DNA of 64,000 bases, from positions 51,661-115,660 of the forward strand of contig NZ_JACJOG010000012.1 in the NCBI RefSeq assembly GCF_014695375.1. Direction: 5' to 3'. The first letter of the stretch is position 1; the number at the start of each line of letters is the position of its first letter. Origin of the DNA: Coleofasciculus sp. FACHB-T130. GTDB taxonomy: Bacteria > Cyanobacteriota > Cyanobacteriia > Cyanobacteriales > FACHB-T130. This document shows, piece after piece, positions 1-8,838 of the stretch. The notes under the pieces were generated by a model. The model did not search any database. It saw only the letters and a program-made list of their open reading frames with translations, and was not told the origin of the DNA. Made by a program: the position numbers and the translations under genes.

Positions 1-230
1 AAAGGCGCACCAAGCTGTTTTCCCAAAAATGTTGTTGAGATATCAACTTCACGTCGATCTAACTCCGGCAAACAACAGTGATTAAAGCGGTAGCCTTCCA
101 ATCCATTCGTTGTGGAGTGAAATTGCACATCCTCATCGAGACAAATTTTTAGATGATCTGCCTTTCGGGTCTGGGTTTCTTTGGTAAGAGCCGGGTTATT
201 AATCAATCTACTATCTCCAACGTTCTGCAT
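1..230 (-). CDS. fni: Type 2 (FMN-dependent) isopentenyl-diphosphate delta-isomerase, N-terminal part
   Basis: This is the first 76 codons of a gene that runs off the left edge. The family interconverts isopentenyl and dimethylallyl diphosphate in the cytoplasm, supplying isoprenoids for carotenoids, phytol and quinones. The visible part carries the family's N-terminal signature: RKADH at residues 22-26, then the conserved stretches EDVQF, GYRF, LPELD and STTFLGK. The start is the ATG at 228-230; it is the only sensible one, about 20 residues before RKADH. It lies 89 bp downstream of pyrR on the same strand, so the two could be cotranscribed. The FMN-binding barrel and the rest of the active site lie outside the window. 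The family call rests on recognised motifs, not a search. Confidence 0.87.
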   Translation of the reverse strand, partial: MQNVGDSRLINNPALTKETQTRKADHLKICLDEDVQFHSTTNGLEGYRFNHCCLPELDRREVDISTTFLGKQLGAP

Positions 231-319
231 AGACAGCGCCTGACAAATCTGTACAGACTGGTTTATTAACAATCTCGATTTTCCCACCAACACACCAGGG
301 AAACAGAAGACAAGACAGC

Positions 320-856
320 TTAAACCTTTAATAATTCCACAGCATCTCGTCCATCAATCTCTTGTAAGTAAACCTTCACTTGTTCTTCTTTGGACGTTGG
401 CAACTTCTTGCCGGTGAAATCCGGGTGAATGGGTAACTCCCGCTGCCCCCTATCCACCAGAACGGCTAACCAAATCGCCGCTGGTCTACCATAATCATTT
501 ACCGCATTCAGGGCAGCACGAGCGGTACGCCCTCGATAAATGACATCATCCACCAACACTACCGTCTTACCAGAGAGATCGAAAGGGATGTCAGTTTTGG
601 CGGGTGTGCGAATGCCAATTTGATCCAAATCATCTCGATAGAAGGTAATATCTAGCGCTCCCACGGGCACTTGCACTTGTTCGAGCGCTTCTATCTGACG
701 AGCCAAGAGATTGGCTAATACAGCGCCTCTGGTATAAACACCTACTAGCGCTAACTCAGACAAGTCGCGTGACTTCTCTACCACCTGGGAAGCGATACGA
801 TTGAGGGTTCGACGGATTTCGTCTGCGGAAAGAATTTCTACAACTTCGGGAGACAT
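320..856 (-). CDS. pyrR: PyrR: pyrimidine regulator / uracil phosphoribosyltransferase
   Basis: The 178-residue protein matches the usual PyrR length. The type I phosphoribosyltransferase fold is marked by the PRPP-binding loop at about residues 99-110 ([13 protein letters not shown]), with the two acidic residues followed by T/S-rich contacts. A flexible segment with ITFYRDD is also typical of PyrR. In Bacillus PyrR binds pyr mRNA to control attenuation and also makes UMP from uracil and PRPP. In cyanobacteria the enzyme or an RNA-binding role is assumed from homology. No pyr operon and no attenuator-like hairpin is visible beside it here, so the regulatory role is not supported locally. The neighbour downstream on the same strand is fni. 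Confidence 0.93.
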   Translation of the reverse strand: MSPEVVEILSADEIRRTLNRIASQVVEKSRDLSELALVGVYTRGAVLANLLARQIEALEQVQVPVGALDITFYRDDLDQIGIRTPAKTDIPFDLSGKTVVLVDDVIYRGRTARAALNAVNDYGRPAAIWLAVLVDRGQRELPIHPDFTGKKLPTSKEEQVKVYLQEIDGRDAVELLKV

Positions 857-946
857 GGTTTAGGAAAATCCGATGATAACTGCGGACAAATTACAGCCTC
901 AGTGTACAAGTTCACCTAAACCATCATCGTTATCATTTCAACAAAA

Positions 947-981
947 ATAACTTCCTGTTCCTACCAGGAACAGGAAGTTAT
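947..981 (-). terminator. Strong hairpin terminator after the peptidoglycan-binding gene
   Basis: Two perfectly complementary 16-base arms (947-962 and 966-981) surround a 3-base loop. Read on the minus strand the hairpin is followed by a T-rich run (946-941). It sits 41 bp past the stop of the minus-strand gene at 1023-1640 and fits a rho-independent terminator for it. Confidence 0.85.
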
Positions 982-1022
982 GTCATTAAGTATAGATAGC
1001 TCAATCTCATCAAGCTATAAGA

Positions 1023-1640
1023 TTAGTCAGCGGCAAGTGCTGCTTTCGTTCTTTGCCCAACGATTCCGTCAGCGAATAGCCCTCTGCTCTGCTGAAATCC
1101 GGTGACGGAGGTCTCGGTCAACCGACCATAGTATCCAGTAATTGGCCCGTTGTAATAGCCCAAGGCTTTCAAAGTATTTTGAAGCCTCGTTACGGAGGAA
1201 CCGCTGCTGCCGCGTTTCAGGGTGCTGCTGCCAAAACCACCCCCCGTAATCGGTTCATCATAATTACCACCCCGATTTTCTAGAGCTGCTAGAGTTCGGG
1301 AGCCTGCAACGCCATCGGCTCTCAGTCCAACTGCTCGCTGAAAACTGCTGACGGATGCCTGCGTCAATTGACCGTAGTATCCAGTAACCGGGCCGTTATA
1401 GAAGCCTGCGATTTTTAGATTTCTCTGAAGCGTGGCGACTTGAGAACCGCTATTCCCTCTCTGGAGTGCTAATGCATGACCGGCTGTCCCGATAACGGAT
1501 AAGGCAAGGGCAACGGATAGTAATCGAATCCATGCTGAACTTGGAAGCGGGTTCCGATTTTGGAACAATTTAAATTGGTGAGGCTCCGAGTTAGGGTCTT
1601 CGTAATTGGCAGATAAATGAAGATATGCAAGAGTTTCCAT
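1023..1640 (-). CDS. Exported protein with two peptidoglycan-binding (PG_binding_1) domains
   Basis: The 205-residue protein has two copies of the PG_binding_1 module, about residues 58-120 and 140-203. Each has the pattern LQRG/LKRG...V..LQ..L...G.YNGP.TGYYG..T...V..FQ...GL..DG..G..T..AL. A hydrophobic segment near residues 37-58, ending in ALA, acts as signal peptide or membrane anchor, unusually preceded by about 35 polar residues. No catalytic domain (amidase, L,D-transpeptidase) is attached, so it is probably a cell-wall-binding or spore-cortex-like accessory protein. A shorter start inside the first 35 codons is possible, but no methionine is well placed. A strong terminator follows. 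Confidence 0.82.
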   Translation of the reverse strand: METLAYLHLSANYEDPNSEPHQFKLFQNRNPLPSSAWIRLLSVALALSVIGTAGHALALQRGNSGSQVATLQRNLKIAGFYNGPVTGYYGQLTQASVSSFQRAVGLRADGVAGSRTLAALENRGGNYDEPITGGGFGSSTLKRGSSGSSVTRLQNTLKALGYYNGPITGYYGRLTETSVTGFQQSRGLFADGIVGQRTKAALAAD

Positions 1641-1884
1641 CGTTTTAGTCGCAGATGATGACTTCGTAGGTCAGACTTAGGCGATCGCTTCCGTGGTTTA
1701 GCGGGGGTTAAGTTTTTGGGTCGCATCTCCTCATTGGCATTTCACTTGACCAATCACTAAAAAGTGCGATCGCTTTCCCAGATGAATCAGTGATTGATTA
1801 CCCTTCAACTGGTTGCTCTATATTCAAAGATATGCTTACACCTATTCAGTAGCCATCGCCCGTTGAGTTCACCTGATAGGGCGA

Positions 1885-2928
1885 TTAAAAAGTCATCAAG
1901 TTGATTCCAATCGAGCGCCCATTTCTAAACCCCAACAGCAGCAAGATAGCGATCGCTATCCCCAACCAAATCAAAAAGTTATATCGTGTTAACTGCAAGG
2001 CTTGTTGAATGCATTCTGCATTGATAGGCTGGAGGTCATCTCCCAGTAAGGCTTTGTGTTTAGCAACGCCACGATACCAATTTGTGCCCCCCACCTGAAC
2101 GCCTAAAATTGCCGCATAGGCGCACTCACTCCAGCCAGAGTTGGGACTAGGATCTTTCGTCGCATCGCGTTGACAAATACTCCAAACATACCCAGGTTTT
2201 CTAGATAGTAAAGCCAAGGTAATCACCGTGAATCGGCAGGGCAACCAAGTCAGGATATCTTCTAATTTGGCACTAAACCAACCCAAATCGGTGTAGGGTG
2301 CTTCTCGATAGCCGACCATTGAATCTAGGGTACTGGCGGCTTTATAGGAAAGGGCGAGAGGAACCGTTCCTAGTAAAGGTAAAAATGCCCCGATAATCGC
2401 ATAAAAAAGGGGTGCCATTACTCCATCGGTAGCATTTTCTGTGACGGTTTCCAAAACAGCCCGAAGAATTTCTGTTTTATGAAGATTTTCGGTATCACGC
2501 CCTACATATTGGCTTAACTTAGAACGCGCCGCGACAAGATCGTTCTCATTTAGAGGTTGCAAGACATCTTCAGCAGCAGCTCTCAAACTTCGACCGGCGA
2601 AACAACTGGCGAGTAAAATACTTTCTATCGCAATTCCTAAAAAAGGATGCACCCAGTTCGCTGCGTGAACGATTAACCACCCCATCCCGTAGCTGCCAGT
2701 TATCAGCCCAATTCCTAAAATTACTCCAGCCCATCGGAGCGTGAGAGGATGACTAAATAATTGGAAAGCCATCTGGCTGTAGCGAGAAATTAGCCAGCCC
2801 ATGACTCGGACTGGGTGAGGCCAACCCCACGGATCGCCGATGATGTAATCAAAAAGGGAAGCGATCGCTAATGATAGGACTGAGGAATGAGAAAGCAGGA
2901 CTGCGGCAAATAAATCTTGGAAATTCAC
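1885..2928 (-). CDS. cobD: Adenosylcobinamide-phosphate synthase CobD/CbiB
   Basis: This integral membrane enzyme joins adenosylcobyric acid to (R)-1-amino-2-propanol phosphate in cobalamin synthesis. The N-terminus has the family signature DYIIGDPWGWPHPVRVMGW, followed by several hydrophobic helices and the conserved central segment with ENATDGVMAPLFY. I chose the GTG at 2926-2928 (347 residues), because family members start about 20-30 residues before the GDP motif. The frame stays open to an ATG at 3018, which would overlap the upstream Rrf2 gene by 56 bp and add 30 polar residues. It follows the Rrf2 gene closely on the same strand and may be cotranscribed. No other cob gene is in the window. 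Confidence 0.9.
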   Translation of the reverse strand: MNFQDLFAAVLLSHSSVLSLAIASLFDYIIGDPWGWPHPVRVMGWLISRYSQMAFQLFSHPLTLRWAGVILGIGLITGSYGMGWLIVHAANWVHPFLGIAIESILLASCFAGRSLRAAAEDVLQPLNENDLVAARSKLSQYVGRDTENLHKTEILRAVLETVTENATDGVMAPLFYAIIGAFLPLLGTVPLALSYKAASTLDSMVGYREAPYTDLGWFSAKLEDILTWLPCRFTVITLALLSRKPGYVWSICQRDATKDPSPNSGWSECAYAAILGVQVGGTNWYRGVAKHKALLGDDLQPINAECIQQALQLTRYNFLIWLGIAIAILLLLGFRNGRSIGINLMTF

Positions 2929-2962
2929 AACACCAAAGCTGCTAGAGATCCGCTGACAGTTT

Positions 2963-3406
2963 CTATACAACAAAACTGGTTTCTTCGCCTTGGGCTGCTT
3001 GCCAACTGCGAGCGTCATAGTAAAGGTCTGCCAGTGTAATACTGTACAACGCTTCTTTAAGTTTTTGATGCAATCGGTGCCAAAGTGTAAACGTTACCCA
3101 ATCCTCAGCAAGCTCTGCATCTGGGGTATGGCGAGGCAGCGGTTCAATTGTTTCACCGACTGCTTCTAATATTTGTCCTAGGGAAATTTGTGCTGGGACG
3201 CGGGATAGTTGATACCCCCCCTGGGCACCTCGAACTGATTGGACTAACCCAGATCGACGTAACTCTATCAACAATTTTTCCAGATAGGGTGCGGGTAAGT
3301 CTTGCCGAGTTGCGATCGCTTTTACAGAAGTTGGTCCATACCCAGGTTGTAGACTCAAATCCAGCAGTGCTTTAACACTGTAGTGTCCGCGGGTTGTCAG
3401 CTTCAT
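2963..3406 (-). CDS. Rrf2 family transcriptional regulator without cysteines
   Basis: The 147-residue protein begins with the typical Rrf2 winged helix (MKLTTRGHYSVKALLDL), then the recognition helix region with LPAPYLEKLL and the wing RGAQGGYQLSR. The C-terminal half is the usual dimerisation helix. The protein contains no cysteine at all, so it cannot bind an iron-sulfur cluster in the manner of IscR or NsrR; other Rrf2 proteins sense via different ligands. Its target is unknown. It is divergent from the cyAbrB gene across about 390 bp, and cobD follows it within 35 bp. Confidence 0.88.
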   Translation of the reverse strand: MKLTTRGHYSVKALLDLSLQPGYGPTSVKAIATRQDLPAPYLEKLLIELRRSGLVQSVRGAQGGYQLSRVPAQISLGQILEAVGETIEPLPRHTPDAELAEDWVTFTLWHRLHQKLKEALYSITLADLYYDARSWQAAQGEETSFVV

Positions 3407-3799
3407 ACTGGAAAATATTCCTTAGGGTAATGGATAATTAGTCAGTGGTCATGAGGCGGTAGTCAATGGAAAAAAAACAGCTCAGAAGCGATCGCTAATG
3501 ATAGACTAACGACTACCCTACAGCGTACCCCCTTCATTTTTTCTCAGGTTGATGCTGTGAGGAACTCCGATCATCGAGATGCATCGGTTGTTCGCAAGGC
3601 ACAGATATTTATGCTTAAGCAAGAACTTGGATTAAAAAGGTTAGTAGTGAATAAATTATCGATCTTATTGAACTAGCTTTCCCCAATCCGTATGATATAG
3701 TTTTATGAGCTGATATAAAGCTAAGCTAAAATTAGCTTAGAAACAGTCAGGCCAAAACACTGTACACACTCTGTATTCCTTACTTTTCGCTCCAAGTTG
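3407..3799. promoter_or_regulatory. Divergent intergenic region between the Rrf2 gene and cyAbrB
   Basis: This 393-bp AT-rich region must hold the promoters of both regulators. It contains one HIP1 site and a perfect 9+2+9 palindrome at 3721-3740. I see no coding potential in it and cannot place promoter hexamers with certainty. Confidence 0.5.
3721..3740. promoter_or_regulatory. Perfect palindrome upstream of cyAbrB (candidate operator)
   Basis: The 20 bases read CTAAGCTAA-AA-TTAGCTTAG, a perfect inverted repeat ending 59 bp before the cyAbrB start. No T-run follows and no gene ends just upstream on the plus strand, so an operator is more likely than a terminator. Which protein binds it is unknown; autoregulation by cyAbrB or control by the divergent Rrf2 protein are the obvious options. 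Confidence 0.4.
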
Positions 3800-4213
3800 A
3801 TGAATAAAAAGAAAAAGATCGATCCCTTAACGGGGGAAGCGCTAGTCAAGAAAGTTAAAGAGCTAGAAAACCTCAGCAAAGAAGAAAAGGCTAGAGCCTG
3901 CGGTTACTACACTGTTACCAAAAGCGGTGTGGAGCGGGTGAATATGATGAAGTTCCTGAATGCTCTCATTGATGCTGAAGGAATTGAGTTAGACGGCAAA
4001 CAAAATGGTAACGGACGTGGCGGTCGAAGTGCCAGCTACAAAATTAGCGTGCAATCGAATGGCAACTTACTGATTGGTTCTGCCTACACCAAACAAATGG
4101 GTCTAAGGGCAGGGGATGAGTTTGAAATCTCTCTGGGACGGAAGCACATTCATCTGCGGCAACTGGATAGAGAAGAAGGCGCTGAAGACGAAGAATTGGA
4201 AGAGGCATCCTAA
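3800..4213 (+). CDS. cyAbrB family transcriptional regulator
   Basis: The 137-residue protein is a cyanobacterial AbrB-like regulator. These DNA-binding proteins influence carbon/nitrogen balance, hydrogenase and stress genes. The N-terminal part carries PLTGEALVKKVKEL and ARACGYYT, conserved in cyAbrBs. The C-terminal AbrB-like half has YTKQMGLRAGDEFEI and KHIHL, where cyAbrBs place the DNA-binding swapped hairpin. The tail is acidic. The ATG at 3800 is preceded directly by an in-frame TTG, but the ATG is the natural start. There are two families (cyAbrB1 and cyAbrB2). I lean towards cyAbrB1 (CalA type) without being able to align it. Confidence 0.9.
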   Translation: MNKKKKIDPLTGEALVKKVKELENLSKEEKARACGYYTVTKSGVERVNMMKFLNALIDAEGIELDGKQNGNGRGGRSASYKISVQSNGNLLIGSAYTKQMGLRAGDEFEISLGRKHIHLRQLDREEGAEDEELEEAS

Positions 4214-4241
4214 AACTTTAGTTTTAGTTAGCAGTTATTCG

Positions 4242-4276
4242 TAATGAGTCATTGATTTGTAACCAATGACTCATTA
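4242..4276. terminator. Bidirectional hairpin between cyAbrB and the ClC gene
   Basis: Two perfect 13-base arms (4242-4254 and 4264-4276) enclose a 9-base loop, between the convergent stop codons of cyAbrB (+) and the chloride channel gene (-). Its position fits a shared terminator, although neither side has a long T-run. Confidence 0.6.
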
Positions 4277-4292
4277 ACGATTCTCTGAATTT

Positions 4293-6251
4293 TCAAACTG
4301 TTTGCTTGATGGGCGGTAAATTTAACTCTTTCGACGCTGGATGGAGGGGAAGATAGCGGCGCAGTGTCTTGCGAGTGGCAGCGACACTATAAGCTAAAGC
4401 GATTCCCTCTTGTTCCAGCACACCTAACACTTGTTGGGGGCGATCGCGGTCAACGACGGGTAACTGGTGGAGACCGCGTGCTGCCATCCGGTCTATCGCT
4501 TCTGCTACCGATTCATCAGGGTTTGCATACAGAATTTCAGTGGTACAGATGTCAGCAACTGGCTGATAAGCCAGATGACTGGTTAAATTGTTCGAGACAT
4601 TGCAAAGAACGTTGTTTGTTTCTACTGTTTCAGTAGGAGCGGTAACTGGCGTTCGAGCTGTAGACATTGCTCGATTAATATCCTGTAAAGTGACGATGCC
4701 AATTAACTGCTCGGCATCATCAATGACTAAAGCACTGCGGCAGCGACCATTGGTTAAAGCTAAACCTGCCTCTAATACTGATAAAGAACCACTCAGCATC
4801 AAACCTGGTACTTGCATTGCTTCTGCAACTAACATTTGTTGCAAAATTTCTAACTGCTGGTCTTTCTCCACATTGAGTTCCAGCTGTTGGAGATTTTGAC
4901 CTTTCGTTGGCGCTGACTTAAAGCGCTCCACCAGCCAAATGCTCAAACCGACTGCTGCCATCAGCGGCAAAACAATCCGGTAGTCGCGCGTTAGCTCAAA
5001 CATCAACAGTATGGCTGTCAGGGGTGCCCTAGCGCTGCCAGCAAGAACGGCTGCCATTCCCACCATTGCGTAAGCTGGAGGTGCGGCAATCTGAATTGGT
5101 GCGCCTGGAAGCATCGCTGCCAGAATTTTTCCATACACTGCCCCCAAAGAAGCACCGAGGAACATGGCAGGGGCAAAGATACCCCCCACCAAACCGCTAC
5201 CCAGACTAATCGCCGTCACGATCAGCTTAACCGCTAGCAAGGCGAGGAGTAACCCTAACGGAAAATCCACATCCTGAAGCATGGCGGCAATCGTTTCGTA
5301 ACCGATTCCCAGAATTTGGGGCCATTGCAAAGCAACCAAGCCCAAACAGGCACCACCAATTACTGGACAAAGCGATCGCGGTATCTTTCCCAGCCACTCA
5401 AAACCGGCAATCTGTCCCCGAAAGAAACTTCGAGCCAGTTGAATTGACTGGGTATAGGTCAGCGACACCAAACTTGCTAATACCCCCAATCCCAGATAAA
5501 GCGGTAATTCTAGAGGACTACGGACTTCATAGACGGGCAGCGTAAAAGCTGGTTGGGCACCCAAACCAATCTGAGCAATTAAAGACGCCACAACTGCTGC
5601 CAGCAATACGACGCTAACCGCTGAAGTTGCAAAGGTGGTTCCCAAGACCACCTCTAAGGCAAAGAAAACCCCGGCAATCGGGGCATTAAAACCCGCCGCC
5701 AGACCCGCCGCTGCTCCAGCTCCCAGGAGTAACTGCTGCCTTTCTCTAGAGACTTGCAGCACTTGACCGAGCAGCATTCCAAAATTGCCGCCAATTTCCA
5801 CGCTCGGCCCTTCTGGGCCTAAAGAGGCTCCACTACCGAGGGAAACAGCAGCGGCTACCATCTTGGTGACGGGTCGCAGGGGTAGCAACTCTCGAACGCC
5901 TTGGGCAGCGGCAATCAGCGAAGAAATACTCGGCCCAAAATCGGGCCAAGCAAGACGCATTAAACCGACGATTAATCCTCCCAAAATGGGAATACAAGCT
6001 AAAGTCCAGGCACCCCAGCCTCCAATTATCCCCATCACCCCTTCCAGCATCAAGCTGTGGATGACAGCGATTAAATAGTGAAACGTGACAACGCCCATCC
6101 CGGTGCCGGTGCCAATTAGTACAGCCAACAGCAGGACGACGCTTTCGGGTGAGGGTTCGAGTCGATTGAGAATTTTAGTAAGACGAGAAGCCGGAGAAGT
6201 TGGTGCGGATGATTCCGCCAACAGCACATCTGACAATGGAGTGGCGCTCAT
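4293..6251 (-). CDS. ClC-type chloride channel with C-terminal CBS domain pair
   Basis: The 652-residue protein has the ClC membrane core (about residues 35-450) and two cytoplasmic CBS domains (about 475-630). Core motifs are visible: GPEGPSVEIGG with the gating glutamate at residue 147, the helix with NAPIAGVFFALE at about 189-200, GSGLVGGIFAPA, and RAPLTAILLMFELT near the anion site. The position matching the inner proton glutamate of E. coli ClC-ec1 (E203) is valine (V201), as in ClC channels; this argues for a chloride channel or uncoupled transporter rather than a normal 2Cl-/H+ exchanger. CBS domains usually bind adenine nucleotides. The gene is convergent with cyAbrB. Confidence 0.92.
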   Translation of the reverse strand: MSATPLSDVLLAESSAPTSPASRLTKILNRLEPSPESVVLLLAVLIGTGTGMGVVTFHYLIAVIHSLMLEGVMGIIGGWGAWTLACIPILGGLIVGLMRLAWPDFGPSISSLIAAAQGVRELLPLRPVTKMVAAAVSLGSGASLGPEGPSVEIGGNFGMLLGQVLQVSRERQQLLLGAGAAAGLAAGFNAPIAGVFFALEVVLGTTFATSAVSVVLLAAVVASLIAQIGLGAQPAFTLPVYEVRSPLELPLYLGLGVLASLVSLTYTQSIQLARSFFRGQIAGFEWLGKIPRSLCPVIGGACLGLVALQWPQILGIGYETIAAMLQDVDFPLGLLLALLAVKLIVTAISLGSGLVGGIFAPAMFLGASLGAVYGKILAAMLPGAPIQIAAPPAYAMVGMAAVLAGSARAPLTAILLMFELTRDYRIVLPLMAAVGLSIWLVERFKSAPTKGQNLQQLELNVEKDQQLEILQQMLVAEAMQVPGLMLSGSLSVLEAGLALTNGRCRSALVIDDAEQLIGIVTLQDINRAMSTARTPVTAPTETVETNNVLCNVSNNLTSHLAYQPVADICTTEILYANPDESVAEAIDRMAARGLHQLPVVDRDRPQQVLGVLEQEGIALAYSVAATRKTLRRYLPLHPASKELNLPPIKQTV

Positions 6252-7185
6252 TGATGGAGGTTAACAGGAAAAATGAGAAAAAGCTTAATTTTTATTCATG
6301 ATTTTCATTGTAACTGCGAGCGATTGGCTATCAGCTTTAAAAGGCGAACAATTAGGGAAAATTTTGGGTTTTTAGCCTGCATAAACAGAGCATCCGGCAT
6401 TTTGCTCGTTTTATGGTTTGCATGATGTACAAATTACCTATGTGAAAGCTTAATTTCTATCCATAGCGATCGCTATAGATATACTGTTTGCCACTCTCAA
6501 ACAAAGCCGGTTGAATCAGGAAGCAACCCAACTCGAATCTGGAGCAGCCATTCAACGTCTGTGTGTGTTGGGGTTGTCTGCTGCTGTGCGTCTGCTTCAA
6601 TTGCCCAAAGGCTTGAAGATGTTACTCAATCAGCAACAGTCATCTTCTGTGATTCCCAGCAGCATTGCCTCACAGAGCTTGCACCCACACTTAATGGTCA
6701 CTTAATAGCCGCATCCCAAAACAACGAACCCTTGTCCTCCCCTAAGGTTGGCTTAGGCAACTTAATTGCTCTACTAGACGGTTGACTCGGCTAGTAGAGC
6801 CAACGGACTACCGAAATTGCCACTCTTTTTCAGGATCTGCGACAGTTTGATTCTCTGTGTCTCGGTTGGTCTTTAGCTTCTTGCCTAGATGTGTATACAC
6901 AGTAGTCGCTTGCAAAAGGACGCAGGGGTGGGGTTCCCCCCTATTTCAGCCAACTGAAATAGGTAAATTTTTTCTACAACCGATCGCAACAATAACGCTA
7001 AATTCGGCATTAATCGCTATTAATCGCTGAAATTCAGCTTAAATTACCTTTAGCATTCATTACCACTTCTCTCCTGGGAATTAGGGCACCAGAGGCAACT
7101 TTATTTCTCAAGAACGATACCTCAGCGGGATGAAAAGGAGAAAATACTGCTCTAAGCATTTTTTCATCAAACTCCAAACACTTCT
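6252..7185. other. Gene-poor region upstream of the first GH13 gene
   Basis: No convincing protein gene is visible in these 934 bp. Two short overlapping plus-strand frames at 6511-6785 lack family resemblance and good ribosome binding sites. The region includes a HIP1 site near 6466, a CTACTAG...CTAGTAG inverted repeat near 6770-6800, and a terminator-like hairpin at 6940-6963. AAAAGGAG at 7133-7140 is too far from the GH13 start to be its ribosome binding site. Confidence 0.5.
6940..6973 (+). terminator. Terminator-like hairpin in gene-free DNA (possible small RNA end)
   Basis: A perfect 10-bp stem (6940-6949 with 6954-6963) with a 4-base CCAA-type loop is followed within 5 bases by a run of T (to 6973). 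This is a classic intrinsic terminator on the plus strand, yet no coding gene ends upstream on that strand. It may end an unannotated small RNA transcribed from about 6780-6900. Confidence 0.45.
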
Positions 7186-8838
7186 ATGGCAACTCCGATT
7201 GAATTTAATTTATTTGCTCCCTATAACAATGGAGCTGCTTTAATTGGGGATTTTTCTAACTGGGAAAGCATCCCAATGAAAAAAGGTAATGATGGTTATT
7301 TCCGTACCACAGTTGAACTGGAAGATGGAGTTTATCAATACAAATTCCGTGTTCAATCCAAATCTTGGTTCTTTGAACCGGATCAATGGATAGAGGTAGT
7401 TGACCCCTACGCCACCGATATTGATAATCCCACCCAAAACGGTGTTGTGAGAATTAAAGATGGTGAGCGGATTGTGGATACATACGTTTGGCAACATGAC
7501 GATAAGCCACTGCCAAGCGATCGCGAATTAGTCATTTACGAATTGCACGTTGGCGACTTCTCCGGTGGTGAAGATGATCCCTACGCCCGAGGCAAATACG
7601 AACACGTTGTAGAAAAATTAGATTACCTATGCGAGTTAGGAGTTAATGCCATTGAGTTAATGCCAGTGAAGGAGTATCCAGGGGACCATAGCTGGGGCTA
7701 TAATCCTCGTCACTTCTTTGCTACAGAATCCAGTTATGGCACAACTGAAGGGTTAAAAAACCTAATTGATGAGTGTCATGGTCGTGGAATTCGCGTCATT
7801 ATGGACGGAATTTTTAACCACTCAGAAGCAGAAAGTCCACTGACGCAAATAGACCACGATTATTGGTACCATCATTCTCCGCGCGACCCTGATAATAACT
7901 GGGGGCCAGAGTTTAACTATGAACACTATGATGAAAATCTAGATCTTAAGCCTGCATGGAAGTTTGTTGGCGATACCGTGCGCTTTTGGATTCAGGAATT
8001 TCACATTGATGGCATTCGCTACGATGCAGCCAGACAAATTGCCAACTACGATTTCATGCACTGGATTGTTCAGGAAGCAAAAAATGCAGCTGGGCCAAAG
8101 CCGTTTTACAATATTGCCGAACACATTCCTGAAACCCCCAGCATTACGAATGTAGATGGACCAATGGATGGCTGCTGGCATGACAGTTTCTATCACTGCA
8201 TTCTAGAACATATCTGCGGCGATACCTTTGACTTAGAGCGTCTCAAGGATGCCATTGACTGCAAGCGGCAAGGCTTCATGGGTGCTACGAATGTTGTGAA
8301 TTACCTGACGAATCACGACCACAATCATGTTTTAGCTGAGTTAGGCGATCGCGGCATTTTGGATGAAGAAGCATTTAAGCGGAGAAAGTTAGGTTCTGTC
8401 ATCAATATGACCGCTGTCGGCGTACCTCTGCTGTGGATGGGTGAAGAGTTCGGAGAGTATAAATACAAAACAACTGAACAAGCAAAAATTGATTGGACGC
8501 TCTTAGGTCATGACCTCAATCGCGGGATGTTTGAGTTTATCAAAGGCTTGATTCATCTCCGTAAAAATAATCATGCCCTCTACACCGAAAATATTGACTT
8601 TATCCATGAAGATCCAGAAGCAAAGGTATTAGCCTACAGCCGCTGGAATGGCGAGGGTTCTCGTGTTGTCGTTGTTGCAAACTTCTCTGACAATTTCCTA
8701 GGAGGCTATCACGTTCCTAACTTCCCCGAAGCAGGAACCTGGCACGAATGGACTGGCGATTATGATGTCGAAGCAGGGGAGGATGGCATCCAGCTCGACT
8801 TAGGAAGTTACGAAGCCAAAGTATTAGTTTGGCAGTAA
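7186..8838 (+). CDS. CBM48-GH13 alpha-glucan-active enzyme, copy 1
   Basis: The 550-residue protein has an N-terminal CBM48-like module (about residues 1-95: GAALIGDFSNW, DGVYQYKF), a GH13 catalytic barrel (about 115-450) and a C-terminal beta domain (470-550). The catalytic residues are all present: nucleophile D280 in GIRYDAA, acid/base E312 in NIAEH, and the transition-state Asp D378 in TNHD; conserved region I is MDGIFNH (206-212). It acts on alpha-1,4/1,6-glucan. It is shorter than true GlgB (about 630-770 residues), and the exact activity (branching, amylase, or trehalohydrolase-like) cannot be read from the sequence. A paralog lies 1.1 kb downstream. Confidence 0.88.
   Translation: MATPIEFNLFAPYNNGAALIGDFSNWESIPMKKGNDGYFRTTVELEDGVYQYKFRVQSKSWFFEPDQWIEVVDPYATDIDNPTQNGVVRIKDGERIVDTYVWQHDDKPLPSDRELVIYELHVGDFSGGEDDPYARGKYEHVVEKLDYLCELGVNAIELMPVKEYPGDHSWGYNPRHFFATESSYGTTEGLKNLIDECHGRGIRVIMDGIFNHSEAESPLTQIDHDYWYHHSPRDPDNNWGPEFNYEHYDENLDLKPAWKFVGDTVRFWIQEFHIDGIRYDAARQIANYDFMHWIVQEAKNAAGPKPFYNIAEHIPETPSITNVDGPMDGCWHDSFYHCILEHICGDTFDLERLKDAIDCKRQGFMGATNVVNYLTNHDHNHVLAELGDRGILDEEAFKRRKLGSVINMTAVGVPLLWMGEEFGEYKYKTTEQAKIDWTLLGHDLNRGMFEFIKGLIHLRKNNHALYTENIDFIHEDPEAKVLAYSRWNGEGSRVVVVANFSDNFLGGYHVPNFPEAGTWHEWTGDYDVEAGEDGIQLDLGSYEAKVLVWQ

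Noticed and set aside
6511..6785. Two overlapping short plus-strand frames
   Set aside because: There is no ribosome binding site, no family resemblance and they overlap each other in different frames.
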